A DNA stretch of 64,000 nucleotides from Chitinimonas viridis (GCF_030409555.1 NZ_JAUFPU010000010.1:26183-90182), one strand, 5' to 3'. Numbered from the stretch's first letter, positions 9,571-19,427 are shown. Numbers and translations: made by a program. The notes: generated from the sequence alone by a model not told the origin.

Positions 9571-12414
9571 TTGGATACAGCAGTCTCGACTAGCACTGTG
9601 CCAGCCACCTCACCCTGGTTGCGCATCAAGCATTGGCTGACCCACCTTAGCCTGCGGCAGGTATTTGTGCTGGTTGTCGCCGTGGGGCTGCTGGCGCCTG
9701 GCGTCATCTTTACCCTGTTGATGCTGGAGTGGCGCCGTCACGAGCTGACCTTGCAGTTCCGGGCCGAGCAGGAGCGGGTGCTGGAGACCCTGGCGCTGGG
9801 TTTGCGCCAGCCCTTGTGGGATCTTTCCCTCAATGCCGGCCAGCCCTTGGTGGACACCGCCATGAAGGACGCCCGCATCGTATCGGTACAGGTGGATGGC
9901 ACCTTCCCTGGCGAGCCCTTTATTGCAGTCAGCCTGCCTGAGCGCCGGCAGGGTGTGGTGACCCACCTCTCCCGCCCGGTGCACTTTGGCGACCAGATCA
10001 TAGGCAAGGTCACCATTACCTTTGATGACGGTGATCTGCGCCGCCGACTGGCCGCCCAGGGGCGGGAATACGTGCTGCTGATCGGTGTGATGCTGGTCGT
10101 CAGTCTGCTGCTTATCCTGCTGCTGCTGGATTCGCGTTTTCTGGTACCACTGCGGCGCTTGTCGGAGCAGGCGCGGGCGCTGACCAACCATGAGGCGCCA
10201 CCGGGTACCGTCTGGACCCGCGAGGACGAGATAGGCGATCTGGGCCGGCAGCTGGAGTGGGCCAGGGGCGAGCTGCACCGCCTGTTTGGCGAACTGAACG
10301 ACAAGAACGAGGCACTGGAGCAGGATATCGTGGAGCGCGTGCAGACCGAGGAGGCCTTGCGGGCTTCCGAGGCCAAGTACCGCGAACTGTTTGTCTCCAA
10401 CCTCGATGGCATCTGCGTGGTGGACATGGATGGCCGGGTGCAGGATGCCAATCCGGCCATGCTGGCGCTGCTGGGCGTACCCAGCGCGGCCCTGGTTGGC
10501 CGGCCCATGAGCCAGTTCGTGGCGGAGGATTGGCGCAGCTACGATGACCATATGATGCAGCACCGGGTGCTGGTGGATGGTCATTGCAACGAATATGAGA
10601 TCGAGCTGTACCGCCCCAGCGCAGGGCTGTTGCCGGTGAGCGCCAAGGGGGTGCTGATGCGTGACGTGGATGGACGCGCCATAGGCATCTGGCGCATCCT
10701 GCGCGACCTGACCGAGCGCAAGGCGGCGGCCCAACGCATGGAGCTGGCGGCCAAGGTGTTCGACAACACGGCCGAAGCCATCATGGTGATTGCGCCGGAC
10801 AACCGTATTACTTCGGTCAACCGTGCCTTTACCGATATCCTGGGCTACCACGCCGATGAAATCGTCGGCCAGCCCAGTAGCGTATTGCGTGACCCTTCGG
10901 TAGAAACCAGGGTGTACGAGGAAATCAACGCGAACTACACCAATGGCGGCGCCTGGCAGGGCGAAGTGCCGTTCCGGCGCAAGTCCGGCGGGGTGTTTAC
11001 GGCCTGGGCCCAGATCAATGTGGTGCGCGATGTGACGGGCCGCATTGGCGATGTGGTGCTGCTGATACGCGATATCAGCGATGCCAAGGCGGCTCAGGAA
11101 CGCATTCTGCATCTGGCGCGCTTCGATGCGCTGACTGTCTTGCCCAACCGGGCGTATTTCCGTGAACTGGCTGAGGAGGCCATCGCCGAGGCGCACCGGC
11201 ATGGCGTGCACCGTGCCCTGCTGTTTGTGGACCTGGATCACTTCAAGACCATCAACGATTCGTTAGGCCATGATGTGGGCGACCAATTGCTCAAGGAAGT
11301 GGCCAGCCGCCTCAACGATGCCCTGCGTGCCGGTGATGCCGTCGGCCGGCTGGGAGGGGACGAGTTCGTCATCTTGCTACGCAATCTGGACAGCGGCGAG
11401 GATGCCAGCTATGTGGCCAGCCGGGTGCTGGAACGGCTGGCGCGTCCCTTTGTCGTGGATGAGCATGAACTGGTGGTGACGCCTTCGCTGGGGATAGCGC
11501 TCTACCCCGAGGATGGCGAGGATTACGACACCTTGGTGCGCAATGCCGATGCGGCCATGTACCACGCCAAGGAGCATGGTCGTAACACCTTCCGCTTCTA
11601 TACCGCCGATATGAATGCCAGGGCGCGCGAGATACTGGCCGTGGAGAATCAGCTGCGCCGTGCACTGGAGCGCGACGAGTTCGTGCTGCATTACCAACCT
11701 CAGGTGGCCATGAGCAGCGGGGCCATTGTGGGCGTCGAGGCGCTGATACGCTGGCGCCATCCGGAGCGTGGCCTGATCGGACCCATGCAGTTCATTCCCA
11801 TCGCGGAGGAGCGCGGACTCATAGGCGATATAGGCGAGTGGGTGCTGCGTGAAGCCTGCAGGCAGAATCGTGCCTGGCAGGATGAGGGCCTGCCCCCCAT
11901 CGAGGTGGCGGTCAATCTCTCCGCCATGCAGTTCTACCGCCGCGACCTGGCTGAGGATATCACCGGCATACTGAAGGAGACGGGGCTGGATGCCCGCTGG
12001 CTGGCGCTGGAGGTGACGGAGAGCGTGATCGTGCAGGATGTGGAATCCACCATCGCCACCCTGGCCGCGCTGAAGGCCATGGGGCTCAAACTGGCCATCG
12101 ATGATTTCGGCACCGGTTATTCCTCGCTCAGCTATCTCAAGCGCTTCAAGGTCGACAAGCTCAAGGTGGATCGCTCCTTTGTGATGGATATCCCGGGTGA
12201 TGCGGACGACAGCGCCATCACCCGCGCCGTGGTCAACCTGGCGCGCAACCTAGGCCTGCAGGTCATTGCCGAGGGGGTGGAGACGCCGGAGCAATGGTCT
12301 TTCCTCAAGCAGGAGGGCTGCGATGAGGTGCAGGGTTACCTGGTCAGCCCGCCATTGCCTGCCATAGACTTGGCCAACCGGCTGGCGCGAGGTGCTTGGA
12401 CCTTGCAGGGCTGA
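9571..12414 (+). CDS. Membrane PAS-PAS-GGDEF-EAL cyclic-di-GMP protein
   Basis: This is a sensor that probably makes and/or breaks cyclic-di-GMP. From the TTG start (947 aa) it has an N-terminal membrane helix (about 25-48), a periplasmic domain, a second helix (about 170-192) and a HAMP-like linker. Two PAS domains follow, then GGDEF at 595-599 with an intact I-site (RAGD, 586-589), then an EAL domain (EAL at 723-725, plus NLSAMQF and DDFGTGYSSL). Both catalytic motifs look complete, so either activity is possible. TTG 9571 is preferred because GGAGA (9561-9565) precedes it; an in-frame GTG at 9469 adds 34 unconvincing residues and lacks a Shine-Dalgarno sequence. It stands alone after the pnp terminator. 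Confidence 0.9.
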   Translation: MDTAVSTSTVPATSPWLRIKHWLTHLSLRQVFVLVVAVGLLAPGVIFTLLMLEWRRHELTLQFRAEQERVLETLALGLRQPLWDLSLNAGQPLVDTAMKDARIVSVQVDGTFPGEPFIAVSLPERRQGVVTHLSRPVHFGDQIIGKVTITFDDGDLRRRLAAQGREYVLLIGVMLVVSLLLILLLLDSRFLVPLRRLSEQARALTNHEAPPGTVWTREDEIGDLGRQLEWARGELHRLFGELNDKNEALEQDIVERVQTEEALRASEAKYRELFVSNLDGICVVDMDGRVQDANPAMLALLGVPSAALVGRPMSQFVAEDWRSYDDHMMQHRVLVDGHCNEYEIELYRPSAGLLPVSAKGVLMRDVDGRAIGIWRILRDLTERKAAAQRMELAAKVFDNTAEAIMVIAPDNRITSVNRAFTDILGYHADEIVGQPSSVLRDPSVETRVYEEINANYTNGGAWQGEVPFRRKSGGVFTAWAQINVVRDVTGRIGDVVLLIRDISDAKAAQERILHLARFDALTVLPNRAYFRELAEEAIAEAHRHGVHRALLFVDLDHFKTINDSLGHDVGDQLLKEVASRLNDALRAGDAVGRLGGDEFVILLRNLDSGEDASYVASRVLERLARPFVVDEHELVVTPSLGIALYPEDGEDYDTLVRNADAAMYHAKEHGRNTFRFYTADMNARAREILAVENQLRRALERDEFVLHYQPQVAMSSGAIVGVEALIRWRHPERGLIGPMQFIPIAEERGLIGDIGEWVLREACRQNRAWQDEGLPPIEVAVNLSAMQFYRRDLAEDITGILKETGLDARWLALEVTESVIVQDVESTIATLAALKAMGLKLAIDDFGTGYSSLSYLKRFKVDKLKVDRSFVMDIPGDADDSAITRAVVNLARNLGLQVIAEGVETPEQWSFLKQEGCDEVQGYLVSPPLPAIDLANRLARGAWTLQG

Positions 12415-12469
12415 GCGCGGCGGGCTCACCATGAGGGTGATGGCTGGCGATGTACTGGGTGGTGACAGC

Positions 12470-12493
12470 AAAAAGCGCCTTGCGGCGCTTTTT
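12470..12493. terminator. Bidirectional terminator between the GGDEF-EAL gene and acs
   Basis: AAAAAGCGCC (12470-12479) pairs with GGCGCTTTTT (12484-12493) around TTGC. A-rich and T-rich flanks make it work in both directions, which suits the two convergent genes. Confidence 0.9.
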
Positions 12494-12511
12494 GTTGGCT
12501 GTGTGCAATGC

Positions 12512-14479
12512 TCAGGCGGGTTCTTGCAGCTGTTGCAGGATGGCTGGGTTCTCCAGGGTGGAGGTGTCCTGGGTGATGGCTTCACCGCGGGCAATGGCAC
12601 GTAGCAGCCGCCGCATGATCTTGCCAGAACGCGTCTTGGGCAGGTTGTCGCCAAAGCGGATATCGTCTGGCTGGGCGATTTTGCCGATTTCGTGCGCTAC
12701 CCAGTTCTTCAGCTGCTCAACCATTTTTTTGGCGTCTTCGCCGGTAGGGCGTGCGCCCTTGAGCACCACGAATGCCACCACGGCCTCGCCCTTGATCTCG
12801 TGCGGTTTGCCCACCACGGCGGCTTCGGCCACCAGCGGGTTGGCCACCAGCGCTGATTCAATTTCCATGGTGCCCAAGCGGTGGCCGGAGACATTCAGCA
12901 CATCATCTATGCGGCCCATGATCCAGACGTAACCATGCTCATCGCGGTGGGCCGAGTCGCCGGCCAGGTAGTACTGGCCGTTGAACTCCTCGGGGAAGTA
13001 GGTTTTCTTGAAGCGTTCCGGGTCGCCCCAGATGGTGCGCACCAGGCTGGGGAAGGGTTTCTTGATGACCAGCATGCCGCCCTTGCCGGCTTCGACCGGT
13101 GCGCCGGATTCATCGACGATATCGGCGATGATGCCGGGCAAAGGCAGGGTGCAGGAGCCCGGCTTGGTGGCCACGGCACCGGGCAGCGGGGCTATCATCA
13201 CCGAGCCGGTCTCGGTCTGCCACCAGGTATCGACTATGGGGCAGCGCCCGCCTCCGACGGCCTCGTGATACCAGATCCAGGCCTCGGGATTGATGGGCTC
13301 GCCCACCGTACCCAGCAGGCGCAGGCTGGAGAGATCGTGTTGCTGCGGGAAATCCGCGCCCAGTTTGATCAGTGAGCGTATGGCCGTCGGGGCGGTATAG
13401 AAGATGCTGACCTTGTGCTTCTCTATCATCTGCCAGAAGCGATGGGCGTCGGGGTAGGTGGGCACACCCTCGAAGATCACCTGGGTGGCCGCCATGCCCA
13501 GCGGGCCGTAGCAGACATAGCTGTGGCCGGTGATCCAGCCTACGTCGGCCGTGCACCAGAACACATCATTGGGCTTGGCATCGAATACCCAGCGGAAGGA
13601 GTTCATAGCCCCCAAGAGGTAGCCGGCGCTGGAGTGCTGGATGCCCTTGGGCTTGCCGGTGGAGCCCGAGGTGTAGAGGATGAACAGCGGGTCTTCCGCA
13701 TTCATCCATTCCGGCTCGCATTGCTCGGCCTGGCCTTCGGTCAGTTTGTGCCACCAGATATCGCGGCCATCTGCCCATACGGTCGCACCGTTGTTGCTAC
13801 GCTGGTAGACCACCACCTGGCGGACGGATTCGCAACCCCCCAGGCTGATGGCCTCGTCGATCACTGCCTTGAGTGCCACGGCCTTGCCGCCGCGCATGCC
13901 TTCGTTGGCCGTGATGACGGCAACAGCGCCGGCGTCCTGTATGCGCTCTTGTACCGATTTGGCCGAGAAGCCGCCAAATACCACGGAATGGATGGCGCCG
14001 ATGCGGGCGCAGGCCTGCATGGCCACCACCGCTTCTATGCTCATGGGCATGTAGATGACGACCCGCTCGCCCTTCTTGATGCCCAGTGCCTTGAGCCCGT
14101 TGGCGAACTGGCATACCCGCCTGTGCAGCTCGGCATAGGTGACGCGGGTGACGGCACCATCGTCGGCCTCGAAGATGATGGCGATCTTGTTGGCGTTCTG
14201 GGCCAGGTGCCTATCGAGGCAGTTGTAGCTGACATTGAGCACGCCGTCGTCGAACCACTTAAAGAACGGTGCATTGCTATCGTCCAGTACCCGGCTGAAC
14301 GGTTTTTTCCAGCTGATTAGCTCGCGGGCGATATCCCCCCAGTAGGACAGGTAGTGGTCGTCCGCCTGTTCGCACAGGGCGTTGTAGGCATCCATGCCGG
14401 GTATGGTGGCACGGTGCCGGAACTCGTCCGACGGTGGGAAAAGGCGCGTTTCCTTGAGTATGGAATCGAGCGTGGACAT
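12512..14479 (-). CDS. acs: Acetyl-CoA synthetase
   Basis: This 655-residue AMP-forming enzyme activates acetate to acetyl-CoA through acetyl-AMP. The acyl-adenylate P-loop is seen as [15 protein letters not shown], and the WWQTETG motif is present. The C-terminal [11 protein letters not shown] carries the lysine (about K620) that Pat-type enzymes acetylate and CobB deacetylates in other bacteria. Length is normal (about 650). The start is set at [10 protein letters not shown] with GGAG just upstream; a longer frame adds 23 atypical residues. The symporter gene at 14671 lies upstream on the same strand, suggesting joint use in organic-acid uptake and assimilation. Confidence 0.96.
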   Translation of the reverse strand: MSTLDSILKETRLFPPSDEFRHRATIPGMDAYNALCEQADDHYLSYWGDIARELISWKKPFSRVLDDSNAPFFKWFDDGVLNVSYNCLDRHLAQNANKIAIIFEADDGAVTRVTYAELHRRVCQFANGLKALGIKKGERVVIYMPMSIEAVVAMQACARIGAIHSVVFGGFSAKSVQERIQDAGAVAVITANEGMRGGKAVALKAVIDEAISLGGCESVRQVVVYQRSNNGATVWADGRDIWWHKLTEGQAEQCEPEWMNAEDPLFILYTSGSTGKPKGIQHSSAGYLLGAMNSFRWVFDAKPNDVFWCTADVGWITGHSYVCYGPLGMAATQVIFEGVPTYPDAHRFWQMIEKHKVSIFYTAPTAIRSLIKLGADFPQQHDLSSLRLLGTVGEPINPEAWIWYHEAVGGGRCPIVDTWWQTETGSVMIAPLPGAVATKPGSCTLPLPGIIADIVDESGAPVEAGKGGMLVIKKPFPSLVRTIWGDPERFKKTYFPEEFNGQYYLAGDSAHRDEHGYVWIMGRIDDVLNVSGHRLGTMEIESALVANPLVAEAAVVGKPHEIKGEAVVAFVVLKGARPTGEDAKKMVEQLKNWVAHEIGKIAQPDDIRFGDNLPKTRSGKIMRRLLRAIARGEAITQDTSTLENPAILQQLQEPA

Positions 14480-14623
14480 TGAGGGGCTCCTTTGTTTTTG
14501 AGTGCTTGCTGTGACGCTGTTGGCGCTTGCTTCGCTTGGGCAAGGCAAGGGGCAACAGAACCAGAGACCAGACTATTCTGGGCTTGTGCCGGAGAAAACG
14601 AAACCATAGCTTGATCTGTCGAG

Positions 14624-14660
14624 CGGCAGGGTGGCTCCGTCCAGGGACGCCACCCTGCCG
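14624..14660. terminator. Strong hairpin between the symporter gene and acs
   Basis: CGGCAGGGTGGC (14624-14635) pairs perfectly over 12 bp with GCCACCCTGCCG (14649-14660) around a 13-base loop. It lies 10 bp downstream of the symporter stop codon on the minus strand. There is no T-tract, so it may stabilise the 3' end or act as a partial terminator before acs. Confidence 0.55.
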
Positions 14661-14670
14661 AGAGTCAGGC

Positions 14671-16353
14671 TCAGTCGTTGGCGTAGATATCCCTGTCCTT
14701 GGTTTCTGGTGCGAACAGGCAACCAATGACGAAGGTCATCAGGGCAAACAGGATGGGATACCATAAGCCGTAGTAGATATCGCCGGTGGCTGCCACCATG
14801 GCAAAGGCCACGGTAGGCAGGAAGCCGCCAAACCAGCCATTACCGATATGGTAGGGCAGGGACATCGAGGTATAGCGTATCTTGGTCGGAAACAGCTCGA
14901 CCAACCAGGCCGCGATGGGGCCGTACACCATGGTCACGAAGATCACCAGGATGGTGAGCAGCGTCACCACCATGGGGGTGTTCATGCTGGCAGGGTCTGC
15001 CTTGGCGGGATAGCCGGCGGTGGTCAGGGCACTGCCCAGCGACTTGTTGAAGCCATCGGCCTGGGCCTTGAAGGCATCCTTGTCCAGACTTTCGCCTTCA
15101 AAGCTGGTAATGACGGTTTCGCCCACGCTGACAGTTGCCAGGGTGCCTGCAGGCGCGGCCACGTTCTCGTAGGGTATGCCCTTCTTGGCCAATGCCGACT
15201 TGATGATGTCGCAGGACTGCTTGAAGGTCGCCTTGCCTATGGGATCGAACTGGAAGGCGCACTTGGCCGGGTCTGCCACGACCTTGACCGGTGCGCGGGC
15301 GATGGCAGACTCCAGCGCGGGGTTGGCGTTGTGGGTCAGCGCCTTGAAGATGGGGAAGTAGCTGATGGCGGCAATCAGGCAGCCGGCCATGATGATCTTC
15401 TTGCGGCCTATCTTGTCCGACAGGGCGCCAAAGATCACAAAGAAGGGGGTGGCAATGGCCAGCGAAACGGCGATCAGCAGGTCGGCCCTGTCCGCTTCCA
15501 CCCCCAGGGTCTTGGTGAGGAAGAACAATGCGTAGAACTGGCCGGTGTACCACACCACCGCCTGGCCGGCGGTGCCGCCGAACAGCGAGAGCAGCACGAT
15601 CTTGAGGTTGGGCCAGCGGCCGAACGACTCAGTCAGCGGTGCCTTGGAGTGCTTGCCTTCCTCCTTCATCTTCTTGAAGGCGGGCGACTCGTGCAACTGC
15701 ATGCGGATATAGACCGATACAGCCAGCATCACGATGGAGACCAGGAAGGGAATGCGCCAGCCCCATTCCTGGAAGGCTTCGGTACCCAGCGCATTGCGGC
15801 AGAGCCAGATCACCAGCAGCGACAGGAACAGGCCCAGGGTCGCGGTAGTCTGGATGAAGCTGGTGTAGAGGCCGCGTTTGCCATGGGGTGCATGCTCGGC
15901 CACATAGGTGGCTGCACCGCCATACTCACCACCCAGTGCCAGCCCTTGCAGCAGCCGCAGCGTGATCAGCAGTATGGGCGCCGCAATGCCTATGGTGCCA
16001 TAGCTGGGCAGGATGCCGACTATGGCGGTGGACAGGCCCATGATCAGGATGGTGACCAGGAAGGTGTACTTGCGGCCTATCATGTCGCCCAGGCGACCAA
16101 ACACGATGGCACCGAAAGGCCGTACTGCAAAGCCGGCGGCAAAGGCCATCAGGGCAAAGATAAAGGCGGTGGTGTCATTGACGCCGGCAAAGAAATGCTT
16201 GGCGATGATGGCGGCCAGCGAACCGTACAGGTAGAAGTCATACCACTCGAAAACCGTGCCCAGCGAAGAGGCGAAAATCACTTTCCGTTCTTCTCGGGTC
16301 ATGGGCCTGGGCTCGGCATTCACGCCGGGCGCCGCATTGGCGATATCTGTCAT
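14671..16353 (-). CDS. MFS transporter, metabolite:H+ symporter (MHS) type
   Basis: This 560-residue inner-membrane symporter has the MHS signature start (FASSLGTVFEWYDFYLYGSLA), RPFGAIVFGRLGDMIGRKYTF and the loop motif GGEYGGAATYVAEHAP. Family members carry organic acids or compatible solutes. It is about 120 residues longer than typical members. The extra part is a hydrophilic insertion (about residues 345-465) between late membrane helices, with two cysteines (CAFQ and SCDII). GGAGA precedes the start. Position next to acs suggests a carboxylate substrate (inference). The divergent LysR gene is the likely regulator. Confidence 0.85.
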   Translation of the reverse strand: MTDIANAAPGVNAEPRPMTREERKVIFASSLGTVFEWYDFYLYGSLAAIIAKHFFAGVNDTTAFIFALMAFAAGFAVRPFGAIVFGRLGDMIGRKYTFLVTILIMGLSTAIVGILPSYGTIGIAAPILLITLRLLQGLALGGEYGGAATYVAEHAPHGKRGLYTSFIQTTATLGLFLSLLVIWLCRNALGTEAFQEWGWRIPFLVSIVMLAVSVYIRMQLHESPAFKKMKEEGKHSKAPLTESFGRWPNLKIVLLSLFGGTAGQAVVWYTGQFYALFFLTKTLGVEADRADLLIAVSLAIATPFFVIFGALSDKIGRKKIIMAGCLIAAISYFPIFKALTHNANPALESAIARAPVKVVADPAKCAFQFDPIGKATFKQSCDIIKSALAKKGIPYENVAAPAGTLATVSVGETVITSFEGESLDKDAFKAQADGFNKSLGSALTTAGYPAKADPASMNTPMVVTLLTILVIFVTMVYGPIAAWLVELFPTKIRYTSMSLPYHIGNGWFGGFLPTVAFAMVAATGDIYYGLWYPILFALMTFVIGCLFAPETKDRDIYAND

Positions 16354-16666
16354 TGCAATGTCTCCATCTTCTCTGGCGGGCTTACGCCCATCAAGGTTGC
16401 GGCCTCTGGTGGGCCATGGTGATCACGCTGCGGGCAGGCCCGGCCGGTGTCGTGGCGCAAAACTACGCCTGCTTGCCAATGCCCATCCAATCGCAAATTC
16501 GGATACGCGCCATTTGCCGAGCGATGCTGCAGTGCGATAAGCCCAGTATTGGTGCGGGTTTCGGGGGCGGATGCGCAATGGTGCTGATGGCGCTGATAGA
16601 TTTCGCTGATGGCGTGGGTCTGCGGCAAGCTGCACAATAGGCAGATAAGAAAACCTGGAGTGAGCA
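16354..16666. promoter_or_regulatory. Divergent regulatory region, symporter versus LysR gene
   Basis: This 313-bp gap must hold two outward promoters. It contains a direct repeat GCTGATGGCG at 16583-16592 and 16605-16614, exactly 22 bp apart (two helical turns), with a third partial copy GCTGAT at 16592-16597. Such phased repeats beside a LysR gene are a candidate operator. CTGGAG at 16656-16661 is the LysR gene's ribosome-binding site. No clear -35/-10 pair stands out. Confidence 0.4.
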
Positions 16667-17554
16667 ATGGAAATCTACCAACTGCGCACCTTTGTGACGG
16701 TGGCGCAGCAGGGCCACCTGACCCAGGCGGCGGAGATACTGCATCTGAGCCAGCCGGCGGTAACCGCCCAGATCAAGGCGCTGGAGGAGGAAACCGGCAT
16801 CAGCCTGTTCGAGCGCAGTTCGGCCGGGGTGCAGCTGACCGAGGCCGGCAAGCTGCTGCTGCCGGAGGCAGAGCGGATACTGGCCGGCAGCCGCGAAATG
16901 CTGAACAAGGCCCGTGCGCTCAAGGGGCAGCTCAGCGGCAAGCTGCGGCTGGGTACCATACTGAGCCCGGAGCTGTTGCGGCTGGGGCCCATGCTGGCCT
17001 TGCTGAAGCAGCGGTATCCGCTGGTGCAGCTGAGCACCTTGCAGGGCATATCCGGCTCCATACTCAACGAAGTACGCAAGAAGGAGCTGGATGCCGGTTT
17101 CTTTATCGGCAAGAACCCCTACCAGACGGTGCATACCCTGACGCTGGAGGAGCTACCTTATGTGGTGGCAGCGCCTGCTGCCTGGCGCGAAACCCTGCAG
17201 GGTTGCGACTGGCGCACGCTTGGCCGCCAGCCCTGGGTGGGCGCTACCCAGTTCTCCAGCCTGTCCAAGCTGCATGCCGATATCTGGCGTGAGCACAATA
17301 TTGCCCCCAAGAAGGTCTACGACGTGGACCAGGAGCAGGCCATGCTGGTGTGCGTAGAGGCCGGGCTGGGCCTGTGCATGCTGCGTCGCGATGTGGCCGA
17401 GGCGGCAGAGCAGGAGGGGCGTTTGTGGATATGGGGCGACGCCGAGGTCACCGTGCCGCTGTCTTTTATCTACCCCGCCGAAATGGCCGACGATGTGCTG
17501 GTGCGGCTGCTGCTGGAGATACTGCGGGATGTTTGGCCGGAGCGTGGTTTGTAA
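16667..17554 (+). CDS. LysR-family transcriptional regulator
   Basis: This 295-residue regulator has the N-terminal winged helix-turn-helix (MEIYQLRTFVTVAQQGHL, then LSQPAVTAQIKALEEETG) and a C-terminal periplasmic-binding-protein-like effector domain. Length is normal. It is transcribed away from the symporter and acs genes, the usual arrangement for a regulator of its neighbour. The ligand is not predictable from sequence. Confidence 0.92.
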   Translation: MEIYQLRTFVTVAQQGHLTQAAEILHLSQPAVTAQIKALEEETGISLFERSSAGVQLTEAGKLLLPEAERILAGSREMLNKARALKGQLSGKLRLGTILSPELLRLGPMLALLKQRYPLVQLSTLQGISGSILNEVRKKELDAGFFIGKNPYQTVHTLTLEELPYVVAAPAAWRETLQGCDWRTLGRQPWVGATQFSSLSKLHADIWREHNIAPKKVYDVDQEQAMLVCVEAGLGLCMLRRDVAEAAEQEGRLWIWGDAEVTVPLSFIYPAEMADDVLVRLLLEILRDVWPERGL

Positions 17555-17642
17555 CCGGGAGTGCGGCGCCGCTCCGGTATCATCGCCGGCATCGCATGCC
17601 TGAGGGCATACGCCTGACCAACCTGATGGACATACATAGCCT

Positions 17643-18179
17643 ATGAAATCTGCCCTATTGATCATCGACGTCCAGCGCGGTTTGTTCGATCCCTTGCCGC
17701 ATCCCTATGAGGCGGATGCCGTGGTGGATCGCATCAATCAGCTGTCTATCCGTGCGCGCGAGGCGGGCATGCCGGTGATGATGGTGCAGCATGAACGCCT
17801 GGGCAGCGCGCTGGCGCATGGCTCGGAGGGCTGGCAGTTGCAGGAAGATCTGCTGGTGACGGCTGGCGATATCATGGTGCGCAAGACCACGCCCGATGCC
17901 TTCCTGCGCACCCCGTTGGCCGAGTTGCTGGTGCAGCATGGGGTGTCGCGGTTGGTGATCTGCGGGTATGCCACGGAGTTTTGCGTGGATACCACTACCC
18001 GCCGTGCGGCGGCACTGGGCTACCCGGTGGTGCTGGCGGCAGATGCCCACACCACCCATGACAAGGCCCACGCCACGGCCTTGCAGATAAGAACCCACCA
18101 CAATGCCACGCTGCCCGATATCACCAGTTTCGGGCCGGAGATCGTGGCCCTGCCTACGGCGGAGATTGCCTTTCAGTAG
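17643..18179 (+). CDS. Isochorismatase-like cysteine hydrolase
   Basis: This 178-residue protein has the isochorismatase/nicotinamidase fold. The catalytic triad of the superfamily is visible as D9 (LLIIDVQ), K81 (RKTTPDAF) and C114 (GYATEFCVDTT), with the cis-peptide region ICGYATE before the cysteine. The family includes nicotinamidases, N-carbamoylsarcosine amidases and isochorismatases, so substrate cannot be named. It lies 88 bp after the LysR gene on the same strand. Confidence 0.85.
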   Translation: MKSALLIIDVQRGLFDPLPHPYEADAVVDRINQLSIRAREAGMPVMMVQHERLGSALAHGSEGWQLQEDLLVTAGDIMVRKTTPDAFLRTPLAELLVQHGVSRLVICGYATEFCVDTTTRRAAALGYPVVLAADAHTTHDKAHATALQIRTHHNATLPDITSFGPEIVALPTAEIAFQ

Positions 18180-18189
18180 CGGCGGCGCT

Positions 18190-18564
18190 TCAGGCGTCCT
18201 GGCTGGCTGCAATCCAGTCGGCCATGGCACCCAGGACGGCATCGGTCTCGCCCAGCGCATCGGTGACGCTGATCTGCAGGTGGGGGTGCTGCTCGCGCAG
18301 TGCCGCCACCAGCAAGGGGAGATCCCGTCGCAGGTGTGCGCCACGGGCCATGAAGGCCGGTACGATGGTCATGCTGGCTATATTCTCGGCTACCAGGCTG
18401 GCCACGCAATCGGCCAGATTGGGTGTCATCAGCTCCAGAAACGCCAGCCGCACCAGATGATCCGGGCGGCGTGCCGCCACCAGGGCGGCCAGTTTCTCGA
18501 AGGGTGCTGCCCACAAGGGGTCGCGGGCACCGTGGGCGAACAGGATGATGGCGTGTTGGGTCAT
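18190..18564 (-). CDS. CbiX-like sirohydrochlorin chelatase, short form
   Basis: This 124-residue single-domain protein belongs to the class II chelatase superfamily, which inserts cobalt, nickel or ferrous iron into sirohydrochlorin. The motif IILFAHGARDPLW carries the metal-binding histidine (residue 11). A second conserved part reads TIVPAFMARGAHLRRDLP. Half-length forms work as homodimers. The start MTQHAII is chosen on family resemblance; no strong ribosome-binding site is visible, and starts at 18573 or 18609 are possible. It lies just beyond the rpmG terminator. Confidence 0.8.
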   Translation of the reverse strand: MTQHAIILFAHGARDPLWAAPFEKLAALVAARRPDHLVRLAFLELMTPNLADCVASLVAENIASMTIVPAFMARGAHLRRDLPLLVAALREQHPHLQISVTDALGETDAVLGAMADWIAASQDA

Positions 18565-18592
18565 GGCTGCCATGATGGCGGCTTGCGTGACA

Positions 18593-18619
18593 AAACAAAA
18601 CCCCCGCACGAGGCGGGGG
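18593..18619 (-). terminator. Intrinsic terminator after rpmG
   Basis: On the minus strand the stem CCCCCGC/GCGGGGG (arms 18613-18619 and 18601-18607) is followed by TTTTGTTTT (complement of 18592-18600). It ends the rpmB-rpmG transcript. Confidence 0.85.
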
Positions 18620-18676
18620 CTTGCGAGTATGCATCACCAGCGCTCAAGTGTCGGCTGACTTGAGCGGAAACCGTGC

Positions 18677-18832
18677 TTACTTGAGCTTGGTTTCTTTGTA
18701 GGCAACATGCTTACGGGCGACGGGATCAAACTTCTTGATCTCCATCTTTTCCGGCATGGTGCGCTTGTTCTTGGTGGTGGTGTAAAAGTGACCCGTGCCT
18801 GCGGTCGATTCCAGCTTGATCTTTTCACGCAT
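18677..18832 (-). CDS. rpmG: 50S ribosomal protein L33
   Basis: This 51-residue ribosomal protein was read directly from the minus strand: it starts [20 protein letters not shown], contains [17 protein letters not shown] and ends with KETKLK. This is the cysteine-free L33 form typical of proteobacteria. It lies 17 bp downstream of rpmB and shares its promoter, the conserved rpmB-rpmG pair. Confidence 0.95.
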   Translation of the reverse strand: MREKIKLESTAGTGHFYTTTKNKRTMPEKMEIKKFDPVARKHVAYKETKLK

Positions 18833-18849
18833 GATTCATCTCTCCCGGA

Positions 18850-19083
18850 TTACAGTTCGCCACGGGCGCGAAGGTCAGCCAGCACCACATCGATGCCCAG
18901 CTTGTCGATGTTGCGCAGGCCGGCGTTGGAAACACGCAGGCGCACCCAACGGTTTTCGCTTTCCACCCAGAACTTGCGATATTGCAGGTTGGGCAGGAAA
19001 CGACGCTTGGTTTTGTTGTTGGCGTGGGAAACATTGTTCCCGACCATCGGACGCTTGCCGGTGATCTTGCATACTCGAGCCAT
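18850..19083 (-). CDS. rpmB: 50S ribosomal protein L28
   Basis: This 77-residue protein has the family start [29 protein letters not shown] and the [19 protein letters not shown] block. Length equals that of other betaproteobacterial L28 proteins. GGGAGT lies upstream of the start. It is the first gene of the rpmB-rpmG operon and is preceded by a near-consensus promoter. Confidence 0.95.
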   Translation of the reverse strand: MARVCKITGKRPMVGNNVSHANNKTKRRFLPNLQYRKFWVESENRWVRLRVSNAGLRNIDKLGIDVVLADLRARGEL

Positions 19084-19183
19084 TTTGGACTCCCGACTGA
19101 TTTACTGAAAAATGTTCTTCGACTGGCTTGTGGCGAGGCTGATAGCTCGTCGCGACAGGCGGCGGTCACGCAAAAGAGGCCGA

Positions 19184-19212
19184 ACTATAGCCACTTTGTA
19201 TGTCGGTGTCAA
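19184..19212 (-). promoter_or_regulatory. Near-consensus sigma-70 promoter of rpmB-rpmG
   Basis: On the minus strand a perfect -35 TTGACA (complement of 19207-19212) is separated by exactly 17 bp from -10 TATAGT (complement of 19184-19189). It lies about 100 bp before rpmB, leaving a leader of roughly 95 bases. Confidence 0.88.
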
Positions 19213-19383
19213 TTTCGCTTTTGCATTCAGTGCTTAAGGCGGGGCTGAAGGGGTGGGGCGCCCGTACGGACGGTACTGCGCAGGGCATACGGCGGGCGTG
19301 GAGGTGGGCTTTTTCTGCGCTGCGGGGCTGTGCCACGGCCTTGTTGGTGTGCTGAGGAGGCATGCCAGGGGCAGCGCTGGCAC

Positions 19384-19418
19384 CGCCCGCCAGTGTCTGA
19401 TTTGCGCACTGGCGGGCG
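19384..19418. terminator. Hairpin after the solute-binding-like gene
   Basis: CGCCCGCCAGTG (19384-19395) pairs over 12 bp with CACTGGCGGGCG (19407-19418). It lies 10 bp beyond the stop codon of the minus-strand gene at 19428. A T-tract is missing. The rest of the 19213-19383 gap shows nothing recognisable. Confidence 0.55.
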
Positions 19419-19427
19419 AGCAAGATG

